64,000 nucleotides of DNA from contig NZ_VYSA01000001.1 of assembly GCF_008710745.1 (NCBI RefSeq), positions 1,302,001-1,366,000 of the forward strand, in the 5' to 3' direction. Positions 51,614 to 59,214 of the stretch are shown piece by piece; within the stretch, counting starts at the first letter, position 1, and every line of letters starts with the position of its first letter. Below the pieces are notes generated by a model. It was not told the origin of the DNA, did not search any database, and saw only the letters and a list, made by a program, of their open reading frames with translations. The stretch is from Microbacterium rhizomatis. GTDB taxonomy: Bacteria; Actinomycetota; Actinomycetes; Actinomycetales; Microbacteriaceae. The translations under genes were made by a program, and so were the position numbers.

Positions 51614-52539
51614 CCGATTTCTCCATCGTCATTCCGGTATACGGAAACGAGCACAACATCGTCGCGCTGGTCGCGCGTCTCACCGAACTCATGCCGGAGC
51701 TCCCCGAGTCGACCGAAGTGGTGTTCGTCGTCGACGGGTCGCCTGACGACTCGTATGCCGTCCTCGCGTCGATCCTCCCCACCGCCGCCTTCCGCTCCCA
51801 GTTGCTCCAGCACTCGCGCAACTTCGGATCATTCGCCGCGATCCGTACCGGGCTGGGAGCCGCGCACGGCGACGCCATCGGTGTCATGGCGGCGGACCTG
51901 CAAGAGCCGGCGGAGCTGATGGTCGAGTTCCAGCGGGCGCTCTCCTCCGGGGCCGTCGACGTCGCGGTCGGGCGACGCATCGCCCGAGAAGACCCGGCCA
52001 TGACCAGTCTGGGGTCTCGCGCCTTCTGGTCCCTCTACCGGCGGGTCGTGATCAAGGAGATCCCCCCGGGCGGAGTGGATGTCTTCGGATGCACGCGCGC
52101 CGTCGCGGACGAACTCGTGCGATTGGACGAAGCACATTCCAGCCTCGTCGCGCAGCTCTATTGGGTGGGGTTCCGGCGCGCGGAGATCCCGTACCGCCGC
52201 CAGCAGCGCGAGCACGGCGAGAGCGGCTGGACGCTGCGGAAGCGCGTCAAGTACCTCCTGGACAGCGTGTTCTCGTTCACAAACCTCCCCCTCGATCTTC
52301 TGCTCCTCGGCGGCCTGGTGGGCACCGTGGCGGTCCTGGTCATCGCTGCCGTCGTCCTCGGCTTCTACATCGCCGGAGCCATCCATGAACCCGGCTATGT
52401 GCCGCTCATGCTGACGATCCTGTTCTCGACATTCTTGACGATGATGTCGATAGGCATCGTGGGCGCCTACATCTGGCGCATCTTCGAGAACACGAAACGG
52501 CGACCGTCGTCGATCGTGATGAGTCGGGAAGAGTGGTGA
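51610..52539 (+). CDS. GtrB/ArnC-like polyprenyl-phosphate glycosyltransferase
   Basis: The 309-residue protein has a GT2 domain (FSIVIPVYGNEHNI, VFVVDGSPDDS, the VMAADLQEP metal-binding box) and two C-terminal TM helices (~232-258, ~268-293), exactly the GtrB/ArnC/DPMS layout. It would move the sugar from dTDP to polyprenyl phosphate on the inner face. GTG 51610 overlaps the aminotransferase stop; the GtrA gene follows directly, as in gtr operons. Donor choice (Qui3NAc/Fuc3NAc) is inferred. Confidence 0.88.
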   Translation: MTDFSIVIPVYGNEHNIVALVARLTELMPELPESTEVVFVVDGSPDDSYAVLASILPTAAFRSQLLQHSRNFGSFAAIRTGLGAAHGDAIGVMAADLQEPAELMVEFQRALSSGAVDVAVGRRIAREDPAMTSLGSRAFWSLYRRVVIKEIPPGGVDVFGCTRAVADELVRLDEAHSSLVAQLYWVGFRRAEIPYRRQQREHGESGWTLRKRVKYLLDSVFSFTNLPLDLLLLGGLVGTVAVLVIAAVVLGFYIAGAIHEPGYVPLMLTILFSTFLTMMSIGIVGAYIWRIFENTKRRPSSIVMSREEW

Positions 52540-52937
52540 GCAGCCCCCACCCGCGCTCTCTCGGGTCGGCCGGATGGCGGTTCCTGATCATCGGCGGACT
52601 CAACACCGCCATCACGGCCGTCATCCTCGTCGGCTTGAGCTATATCCTGCCCGGCTGGCTGGCGTACACGATCACCTTTGCGATCGGCGTCGCGTTCAAC
52701 ACCGCATTCGCGTCTCGATGGGTGTTCACCCGAAGCGGATCAGCGCGTGCCACCGCCGTCTATGCCCTCAGCTACGTGGCGATCTACCTGATCGGACTGG
52801 CCTGCGTGGCCGGCATCCGAGCACTCGAATGGCCCGAATACCTGAACGCCCTGAGCATACTCGTGACCGCTCCCCTCGGCTTCATAGCGGGTCGGCTAGT
52901 GTTTCGAGAGCGTCGACGAGAGGAACCCCCCGCATGA
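52536..52937 (+). CDS. GtrA-family flippase
   Basis: The 133-residue protein has four TM helices: RFLIIGGLNTAITAVILVGL, AYTITFAIGVAFNTAFASRW with the family FxxxRxWVF motif, then two more to ~118. GtrA proteins flip polyprenyl-phosphate sugars. GTG 52536 gives the GTGA overlap seen throughout this operon; GTG 52533 is equally possible. It lies between the GtrB-like and the fused acetyltransferase-ketoisomerase genes. Confidence 0.88.
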   Translation: MSSPHPRSLGSAGWRFLIIGGLNTAITAVILVGLSYILPGWLAYTITFAIGVAFNTAFASRWVFTRSGSARATAVYALSYVAIYLIGLACVAGIRALEWPEYLNALSILVTAPLGFIAGRLVFRERRREEPPA

Positions 52938-53857
52938 CCGACGGCAACGGATACTTCGTGCATCCGCAGGGAATCTGCGAAAGCACCAGCATCGGCCGAG
53001 GAACACGGATCTGGGCGTTCTCGCACGTGCTCCCCGGGGCGGTCCTCGGATCGGATGTGAACGTCAACGATCATGTGTTCGTCGAGAACGACGTCGTCAT
53101 CGGCGATCGTGTCACGCTGAAGTCCGGAGTGCAGATCTGGGACGGCATCCGTCTGGGTCACGATGTCTTCGTGGGCCCGAACGCGACGTTCACCAACGAT
53201 CGCTTCCCACGAAGCAAGCAGTACCCGGATTCGTTCGCGCGCACCGTGGTCGAGGACGGCGCCTCGATCGGCGGCGGAGCGGTGATCCTGCCGGGCATCC
53301 GGGTCGGCCGCCGCGCGATGATCGGCGCCGGCGCCGTCGTCACGAAGGACGTCCCTCCCTACGCGATCGTGGTCGGCAATCCCGCCCGGATCGTCGGCTA
53401 TTCGGACACACCCGAGCCGACCGTCGAGACCCGGAACGCCGCCATCGGTTCACCCGTGGCGGAAGGCCTCCACACACTGCGGACCGTCAGCGACATCCGC
53501 GGGGATCTCCTCCCGCTCGACATCCCGGGTGACCTGCCGTTCACCCCCAAGCGTGTCTTCTTCGTGCATGGCGTCTCGTCCAAAGAGGTGCGCGGAGAGC
53601 ACGCGCACCGCCGCTGCGAGCAGTTCCTGATCAGCCTCACCGGCAGCGTCTCGTGCATCGTCGACGACGGCACGAGTCGCCGCGAGTTCGTGCTGAACGA
53701 CCCGTCGATGGGATTGCACATGCCACCCATGACATGGGGAACGCAATACCGGTACAGCGCGGATGCAGTGCTGTGCGTGTTCGCGTCGGAGCTGTACGAC
53801 AACGCGGACTACATCCGCGATTACGAGGAGTTCCTGCAACTCGCACGCGGAGAATGA
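52934..53857 (+). CDS. Fused sugar N-acetyltransferase (LbH) and 3,4-ketoisomerase (FdtD-like)
   Basis: The 307-residue protein joins two enzymes. Residues ~1-155 are a left-handed beta-helix acetyltransferase with hexapeptide repeats (IGRGTRIW, VENDVVIGDRV, GAGAVVTKDVPPYAIVVGNP). Residues ~180-305 are a QdtA/FdtA-type cupin with the catalytic-His segment GEHAHRRC (221-228; H223, H225) and SMGLHMPPMTWG. Ketoisomerisation of dTDP-4-keto-6-deoxyglucose plus N-acetylation of the aminated product bracket the aminotransferase step encoded upstream. The known precedent is FdtD of Shewanella denitrificans. ATG overlaps the gtrA stop. Confidence 0.9.
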   Translation: MTDGNGYFVHPQGICESTSIGRGTRIWAFSHVLPGAVLGSDVNVNDHVFVENDVVIGDRVTLKSGVQIWDGIRLGHDVFVGPNATFTNDRFPRSKQYPDSFARTVVEDGASIGGGAVILPGIRVGRRAMIGAGAVVTKDVPPYAIVVGNPARIVGYSDTPEPTVETRNAAIGSPVAEGLHTLRTVSDIRGDLLPLDIPGDLPFTPKRVFFVHGVSSKEVRGEHAHRRCEQFLISLTGSVSCIVDDGTSRREFVLNDPSMGLHMPPMTWGTQYRYSADAVLCVFASELYDNADYIRDYEEFLQLARGE

Positions 53858-55245
53858 GCGTCTCGACTGTACGGAACGCCGAGGGGCGGCGGGCGCGACT
53901 GATCAACCTTGCCGCGGCCGCCGCTCTGGTGTTCGCGGTCCAGCTGCTGCGTGGGCCGGCATCATCGTTCCTCTACGACGGGGTTCAGTACTGGGGCGGG
54001 CCGTTGGCCCTGCTGGGCGACGAAGGCGTTTCCGAGGTCGCCGTCCTCAACATCCGCGGAGTCCTGACGCCTCTCGTCTACCTCGTCCCGGCTGCGGCCT
54101 CGCTGGTCATCGGGTCAGGATCCGCCGGGCTCCTGGTGCTCGTCTGGAATGCCCTGCTCGCCGCCGGCGTCTGCGTTCTGCTCCTGCCCCGGCTGGCGAG
54201 CCGGGTGGCGCCGGGGCACGAGATCACTCGAACGTGGATCTCCGCCGTCCTGGGCGCGGTGCTGCTCTCGGGATTCGCGCCCTACCCTCTCTTGGACGTC
54301 TGGTCGCTCGCCTTCGCGATCACGGCCCTCCTTCTCTTGACGGCGCGCCCCGAGTGGTGGACCGCCCTCCTCGCGGGCCTGGCTGCTGCCGTCGCCGTGG
54401 ATCTCCGGCCGTCCTACCTGCTTCCTCTCGCGCTCGCACTGATCGTGCTGTTCATCGCGCGTCCGCGGAGCATCCTGTGGACCGGGGCGGGCGCCGTGAT
54501 CGGCGTCCTGCCGCAGGTTCTCTACAACGCGATCACGACGGGCTCGTGGAGCCCCGCACCTCATGCCACGGCCTTCCTCGTCAAAGTGCAGTCCGCGCAG
54601 GCGACCTACGCGATTCGATACGACACCGTTCTCGAAGCGGCCCGGCATCCGCAGCAGTGGTATTGCAGCCCGAGCTATGCGGCTCTCGGTGCCGCGGATG
54701 ATCCTCCGACCAGTCCATTCGCTGTGGCGGGATCGCTGATGAGCCACCTTCCCGACTCGATCCGGTTCGCGCTCGAGAAGATCGGGGCGACGCTGCGGTG
54801 GTCGCTGACGACGCCGTTCGAGCCCTCCCCGACCCCGCAGATCAGCGCGATGGCCCTCCTGGTCGTGCTCGTCGTTGCCGCCGGGGCCGCGGGGCTGATC
54901 TGGGCTGTCATCAACAGTGTCGGTCTCGGACGCTTCGCGGCTGCCGCGCTGCTGTCCATGGGGGTCGGAGTGATGGGCACGGTCGTACTCTCGACCCCCG
55001 AGACGCGTTTCGCGCTTCCGCTGGCGATGATCGGAATCGTCGGCGTCCTCACGGTGATCCCCCACTCGGTGCGCCGCGTCCGGCGCGTCCGCGGGAGCGA
55101 CGTCACGGTCGCCGCTGCAGGGGTTGCGCTCGCTGCGCTGCTCCTCTGGGCGGGCCTATCCGGAGTCGCCCACCCGATGCCTCCCGGCCCGATGGCAACC
55201 CCCGCCGACTGCATCGAACTCGCAGGATCGGCAGGATCGAGCTGA
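53854..55245 (+). CDS. Polytopic membrane protein, GT-C-like
   Basis: The 463-residue protein has about eleven TM helices. The first outer loop SSFLYDGVQYWGGPLALLGD (~37-56) contains the acidic residue and aromatic pattern of GT-C mannosyl/arabinosyl-type enzymes. A long extracytoplasmic segment (~235-320) contains HPQQWYCSPSYAALG, and the C-terminus ends in a short Cys-containing tail. The ATG overlaps the previous stop by four bases. It is the last gene of the rmlA operon and a candidate for the outer-face transferase. Confidence 0.78.
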   Translation: MSVSTVRNAEGRRARLINLAAAAALVFAVQLLRGPASSFLYDGVQYWGGPLALLGDEGVSEVAVLNIRGVLTPLVYLVPAAASLVIGSGSAGLLVLVWNALLAAGVCVLLLPRLASRVAPGHEITRTWISAVLGAVLLSGFAPYPLLDVWSLAFAITALLLLTARPEWWTALLAGLAAAVAVDLRPSYLLPLALALIVLFIARPRSILWTGAGAVIGVLPQVLYNAITTGSWSPAPHATAFLVKVQSAQATYAIRYDTVLEAARHPQQWYCSPSYAALGAADDPPTSPFAVAGSLMSHLPDSIRFALEKIGATLRWSLTTPFEPSPTPQISAMALLVVLVVAAGAAGLIWAVINSVGLGRFAAAALLSMGVGVMGTVVLSTPETRFALPLAMIGIVGVLTVIPHSVRRVRRVRGSDVTVAAAGVALAALLLWAGLSGVAHPMPPGPMATPADCIELAGSAGSS

Positions 55246-55252
55246 GGGGAAG

Positions 55253-55492
55253 TCAGCGGCCTTCATCAACGCACTCCGCGGCGTCGGCGAGCCCCCCGGG
55301 CGGTAGCGCGTGCGGGAGCGCCTCTGCTCCCACGGCGAAGAAGCCGATCGCCAACAGGACGGCGGGCCCATTGCGGTCGGCACGAGGTGCAGGAGTCGAC
55401 TCAGCGACCACTCGGCCTCGTGCGTGGCTCCACACTGGTCGACATCTGTACCGATCCTCGCCTCGCGATCGTGCTGCCGATGGAGGTGAGGT
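55253..55492 (-). pseudogene. In-frame open stretch after rmlC, possible gene remnant
   Basis: The 246-base gap between the operon end and rmlC holds no full gene. In the rmlC frame, directly after the rmlC stop, 79 codons stay open. They encode NGPAVLLAIGFFAVGAEALP (a hydrophobic helix), followed by a short Pro/Gly tail, a single cysteine and a stop. The helix-encoding part has coding-like GC3. It could be the end of a decayed membrane protein. No start with a ribosome site is visible, so I do not call a live gene. Confidence 0.25.
55310..55333. terminator. Hairpin between convergent operons
   Basis: GTG-C-GGGAGC / GCTCCC-CAC forms a 9-bp stem with one bulged C and a six-base loop, 65 bases after the stop at 55245. 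It may end transcription from the rmlA operon, from rmlC, or both. Confidence 0.4.
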
Positions 55493-56065
55493 CTACGCGC
55501 CGCGCCCGGGCGTGAGATCACGGAGTCGCGGATGCTGGCGGTCCTTGTCCGAGAGCTCCGCCTCCCCGAGCGGGATCGGCCACGGGATGGCGACATCCTC
55601 GTCGGCGAGGTTGAGGAACGTGTACTCGCTCTGCGCGTCCGCGCTCCAGTGGGCGTTCACGAGGTAGGTGTACGCGGTGTTGGGCTCGAGGGTCTGGTAA
55701 GCGTTGCCGACGCCGCGCGGAATGTAGATGGCAGTGGAGGGATCGAGTTCGGCCGTGAACACGGTGCCGAAGGAGTCACCGGGTCGCAGATCGACCCATG
55801 CGCCGAAGACGCGGCCGAACGCGATCGAGATGAACTTGTCCCACGGTTCCGCGTGGATGCCGCGGGTCGTGCCGGCCGCATCGTTGAAAGAGATGTTGTT
55901 CTGCACCGGCGCGAAGTCCGGAAGACCGATGGCCAGCATCTTCTCGCGCTGCCAGTTCTCTTTGAACCACCCGCGGTTGTCGCCGTGCACCGGCAGGTCG
56001 ATCAGCAGCACGCCGGGAATGGGCGTGTCATGAGCCACGAGCGGCTTTCCGTATTTCACAGGCAC
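55493..56065 (-). CDS. rmlC: dTDP-4-dehydrorhamnose 3,5-epimerase (RmlC), fusion-type but unfused
   Basis: RmlC epimerises dTDP-4-keto-6-deoxyglucose at C3 and C5. The 190-residue cupin has VHGDNRGWFKENWQR, NNISFNDAAGTTRGIHAEPW (H71), VFGAWVDLRPGDSFG and YIPRGVGNAYQTLEPN. This subtype (RGIHAEPW) is, to my knowledge, usually fused to RmlD in actinobacteria; here it stands alone. GTG 56065 is chosen because TAAAGT lies exactly seven bases before it; an in-frame GTG at 56086 would lie upstream of that promoter. It follows the SDR gene with a 56-base gap. Confidence 0.9.
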   Translation of the reverse strand: MPVKYGKPLVAHDTPIPGVLLIDLPVHGDNRGWFKENWQREKMLAIGLPDFAPVQNNISFNDAAGTTRGIHAEPWDKFISIAFGRVFGAWVDLRPGDSFGTVFTAELDPSTAIYIPRGVGNAYQTLEPNTAYTYLVNAHWSADAQSEYTFLNLADEDVAIPWPIPLGEAELSDKDRQHPRLRDLTPGRGA

Positions 56066-56072
56066 CCGAGCC

Positions 56073-56078
56073 ACTTTA
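56073..56078 (-). promoter_or_regulatory. Leaderless -10 (TAAAGT) before rmlC
   Basis: TAAAGT on the minus strand precedes GTG 56065 by seven bases. It lies downstream of a possible longer start and so decides the start choice. Confidence 0.5.
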
Positions 56079-56121
56079 CAGGCCACCGCACGCGCGATTC
56101 GGCCTGGTCAGCGCCGCGGCG

Positions 56122-56994
56122 TCACTCCGTGGGCTGCGCGGCGTCCGCCATGATCTGCGTGATCCGAACGGCGTCGCCCCACACCCCCGGAGAGTCGTAC
56201 GGCCGGTCAGGGAAAGCCCCGTACTCGAGCGCAATGGGCAGCTCATTCTCGGCGATGAAGCCCTCGACCCGTTCGGCGAGGCTGACCGGGTGACCCGTGC
56301 TGCAGTTGATCACGCCCGTGACGCCCTTCGTCACCGACGCGACGGCGATCTGCCGGGCGAGCTCGTCGACGTGGATGAAGTCGTACAGGTTCTTGCCCGA
56401 TGTGAACGGCATCGTCGGCTTACCGGCGTCGACCGCCTCGAGAAGGCGCGCGAAGATCGAATTGTTCCGCCGGTCGTCGCCGTAGATGTAATAGCACCGC
56501 AACCATGCGAATTCGACCCGGTCCGCGAGTGCGATGTGGGCGGCACGCCGGAGCGCGTCTTTCGCCACCCCGTACAGCGACCGGGGGTTGGTCGGCGTGT
56601 CGTCGGTGATCGCACCTTCCCAGTAGCCCACTTCGTGCATCGTCCCCAACGCGGAGATGCGCGGCACACCGGCGTCGGCGACGGCGGAGAGCAGGGCGAA
56701 ATGCGCGGAGAGGTGCGTCATATGGGAGGGAGCGTTGTGGACGAAACCGTCCTGCCACGCCAGGTGGATGAACCCGGCCGTCTCTTCGCCGACGATGTCG
56801 CCCACGTCGAATCCCGGCGCGAGGATGTCGGCCTCGACGATACGGGCGCGCTCGTCGATGTCGCCGCCGCGACCGGGTCGGACCACCGCGACAGCGTCGA
56901 AGCCGAGGTCTGCGACGGCACGTACGACGTGACGCCCCACGTAGCCCGCGGCTCCTGTGATCACGACCGATGGGCGAGTGGAGGGTTCTCTCAT
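56122..56994 (-). CDS. NAD(P)-dependent sugar-nucleotide SDR (reductase/epimerase)
   Basis: The 290-residue protein has VVITGAAGYVGRHVVRAV, FIHLAWQDGF, SLYGVAKDALRRAA with catalytic YxxxK (SLYGVAK), RCYYIYGDDRRNNSIF and YDFIHVDELARQIAV. It is shorter than RmlB and lacks the STDEVYG dehydratase motif. It resembles 4-keto-6-deoxysugar reductases, including dTDP-6-deoxy-L-talose dehydrogenases. As no RmlD is nearby, it is the best candidate to reduce the RmlC product, giving dTDP-rhamnose or dTDP-6-deoxytalose. ATG at 56992-56994; TATACT lies ten bases upstream. Confidence 0.78.
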   Translation of the reverse strand: MREPSTRPSVVITGAAGYVGRHVVRAVADLGFDAVAVVRPGRGGDIDERARIVEADILAPGFDVGDIVGEETAGFIHLAWQDGFVHNAPSHMTHLSAHFALLSAVADAGVPRISALGTMHEVGYWEGAITDDTPTNPRSLYGVAKDALRRAAHIALADRVEFAWLRCYYIYGDDRRNNSIFARLLEAVDAGKPTMPFTSGKNLYDFIHVDELARQIAVASVTKGVTGVINCSTGHPVSLAERVEGFIAENELPIALEYGAFPDRPYDSPGVWGDAVRITQIMADAAQPTE

Positions 56995-57004
56995 GTCGGA
57001 CCCA

Positions 57005-57012
57005 AGTATATT
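57005..57012. promoter_or_regulatory. Overlapping divergent -10 elements for the SDR and wzm
   Basis: The minus strand reads TATACT (57005-57010) before the SDR ATG; the plus strand reads TATATT (57007-57012) and TAGAGT (57015-57020) before wzm. The two promoters share four bases, so the two operons are likely to compete or to be co-regulated. Confidence 0.5.
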
Positions 57013-57052
57013 CGTAGAGTGATCCCGAGCCACACACCACGAAGCGCCATCT

Positions 57053-57964
57053 GTGTCCGCTGACGCTCGCTTCGAACGGCTCGCTGCGCTGCCTCTGCGC
57101 TCGTTCCAGCCCGACAACCGAGGCATCGGTTCCATCTGGCGACAGGTGCGAGACATCGCCGACCATCGGCAGCTCCTCTGGCTGCTCACCCGACGCGACC
57201 TGCAGGTGCGCTACCGCGGAAGCGTCCTGGGCTTCCTCTGGACGCTCATCAAGCCGCTCATCCTCCTGGCGACGTACTACGTCATCCTCGGGCAGGTGCT
57301 CGGCGCCGCGAAGGGGATCACGAACTTCGGGATCTATGTCTTCTCGGGCCTGACCATCTACATGCTGTTCTCCGAGAGCCTCGGAGCCTCGGCGGGATCG
57401 ATCGTCGGCAACGGGGGGCTCGTCAAGAAGATCTATGTGCCCCGCGAGATCTTCCCCTTGGCGGCGGTCGGCGGTGCGATCTTCATGTTCGCGATGCAGA
57501 TGGTCGTTCTGATCGCCGCGATCGTGGTCTTCCAGCAGTGGCCAGACCCCTCAGGTCTGCTCTATCTCCTGCCGTCCATCGCACTCATACTCATCTACGT
57601 CATAGCCATCGGTCTGCTGCTCTCCGCGATGAACGTGTATCTCCGCGATGTGCAGTACATCACCGAGATCCTCCTCACGCTCATGATGTGGGGGTCCCCG
57701 ATCGTCTATTCGTGGCAGATGGTCAAGGACGTCCTGGCTCGCTTCGGTCTGCCCGCTTGGCTCCTCGATGTCTACACCAACAACCCGCTCACCCTGGCGG
57801 TGCTGGGTTTCCACCGCGCCCTGTGGTCCGGCGGCACCGCGGCCGACTACCCGGACGACCTGGCCTTGCGGATGGGCGTCGCCGGCGGCATCGGACTCAT
57901 CTGCCTCCTCATCGCGCATTGGGGCTTCCAGCGGATGCAGGGCAATCTGGCGCAGGAGCTGTGA
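57053..57964 (+). CDS. wzm: Polysaccharide ABC transporter permease Wzm
   Basis: Wzm forms the channel of the two-gene ABC exporter that moves lipid-linked polysaccharide across the membrane. The 303-residue protein is an ABC-2 permease with an amphipathic N-terminal helix (RQLLWLLTRRDLQVRYRGSV), six TM helices, the coupling segment GGLVKKIYVPREIFPLAAV and LRDVQYITEILLTLMMWGSP. GTG 57053 is the start. It shares one base with wzt (TGATG). Confidence 0.93.
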   Translation: MSADARFERLAALPLRSFQPDNRGIGSIWRQVRDIADHRQLLWLLTRRDLQVRYRGSVLGFLWTLIKPLILLATYYVILGQVLGAAKGITNFGIYVFSGLTIYMLFSESLGASAGSIVGNGGLVKKIYVPREIFPLAAVGGAIFMFAMQMVVLIAAIVVFQQWPDPSGLLYLLPSIALILIYVIAIGLLLSAMNVYLRDVQYITEILLTLMMWGSPIVYSWQMVKDVLARFGLPAWLLDVYTNNPLTLAVLGFHRALWSGGTAADYPDDLALRMGVAGGIGLICLLIAHWGFQRMQGNLAQEL

Positions 57965-59214
57965 TGGTCGACGAACAGGTCGCGCCCCCCGAAGTGGTTC
58001 GCATCAAGAACGTGCGCAAGGCGTTCATCGTGCGTCAGGACAACTCGCTGAAAGACCGGCTCGTCAGCTTCGCCCGCCACCGACAGCACCGCCGCGAATA
58101 CGTCGCACTGAATGAGGTCTCACTCTCCATCAAGGCGGGAACCACCGTCGGCCTGCTCGGTGTGAACGGCTCGGGCAAGAGCACGCTGCTGAAGCTCATC
58201 GGCGGAATCCTCACCCCCGATTCGGGCTCGGTCCACACTCGCGGACGGCTCGCGGCCCTTCTCGAGCTCGGAGCAGGATTCCACCCCGAGCTGAGTGGAC
58301 GCGAGAACGTGTACTTGAACGCGGCGATCCTCGGCCTCTCACGCGCCGAGACGGACGAACGGTACGACGAGATCGTGCGCTTCTCAGGTATCGGCGAGTT
58401 CATCGACAACGAGGTCAAGTTCTACTCATCCGGCATGTACATGCGGCTGGCGTTCGCCGTGGCCGTGCACACCGACCCCGACATCCTGCTCGTGGACGAG
58501 GTCCTTGCCGTGGGCGACGAGGCGTTCCAGCGCAAGTGCATGGACAAGATCCGGAGCTTCCAGCGCGAAGGTCGCACGATCATCCTCGTCAGTCACTCCG
58601 CCGGGCAGATCTCGGAACTCTGCGACACGACCTTCGTTCTGCAGGACGGCGCCGTCGCCTACGAGGGTGACGCGCGCGGAGGGCTGAGCGCGCTGCGAGA
58701 CATCATGGAGGGCCGTCGTGTCGGCGAGACGCTCGCCGAAGAGACCGCGGCCGGCGAGAACGCGGGTGCCGAGGGCGAGACGACCGCTCCTCCCATCACC
58801 GTCACCTCGATCGAAATGCTCGACAGCGATGGCCGGCCCTCGGACGTGTTCCTCCCGGGTCAGCCGGCGGTGCTCCGGATACATGTGAACGCCGCCGCTC
58901 CCGTCGGAGGATGGATGACGGGATTCAGCATCGACAACTCCACCGGGCAGATGGTGATCGCGTCCAACACCGACCTTCTCGAGTCCGTACTGCCGCCCCT
59001 GGACGCCGGTGATCACTACATGGACTTCAACATCGCCGCGCTCCACCTCGGACCGGGCGAGTTCTTCGTCAACGCGAACGCCTCACCGACCGTCGATGCC
59101 GACACTCACGTGTTCTGGCAGGGCGCCCGCTTCACGATCGGTGGCCCGGAGGGCAACCTCGGAGTGGCACAGGCCGATATCACCGTCGAGGCTCCCGCAC
59201 TCCGCGGTCACTGA
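57964..59214 (+). CDS. wzt: Polysaccharide ABC transporter ATPase Wzt with C-terminal carbohydrate-binding domain
   Basis: The 416-residue protein has an ABC ATPase (~10-250) with Walker A GVNGSGKS (66-73), signature YSSGMYMRLAFAVA (~154-167), Walker B ILLVDEV (174-180) and the Wzt-specific gate region GFHPELSGRENVYLN. An acidic linker (~255-268) leads to a beta-sandwich C-domain (~270-412; GWMTGFSIDNSTGQ, HYMDFNIAALHLGPGEFFVN). Such domains recognise the modified chain end in O-antigen exporters. Its stop abuts the convergent LGFP gene stop. Confidence 0.93.
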   Translation: MVDEQVAPPEVVRIKNVRKAFIVRQDNSLKDRLVSFARHRQHRREYVALNEVSLSIKAGTTVGLLGVNGSGKSTLLKLIGGILTPDSGSVHTRGRLAALLELGAGFHPELSGRENVYLNAAILGLSRAETDERYDEIVRFSGIGEFIDNEVKFYSSGMYMRLAFAVAVHTDPDILLVDEVLAVGDEAFQRKCMDKIRSFQREGRTIILVSHSAGQISELCDTTFVLQDGAVAYEGDARGGLSALRDIMEGRRVGETLAEETAAGENAGAEGETTAPPITVTSIEMLDSDGRPSDVFLPGQPAVLRIHVNAAAPVGGWMTGFSIDNSTGQMVIASNTDLLESVLPPLDAGDHYMDFNIAALHLGPGEFFVNANASPTVDADTHVFWQGARFTIGGPEGNLGVAQADITVEAPALRGH

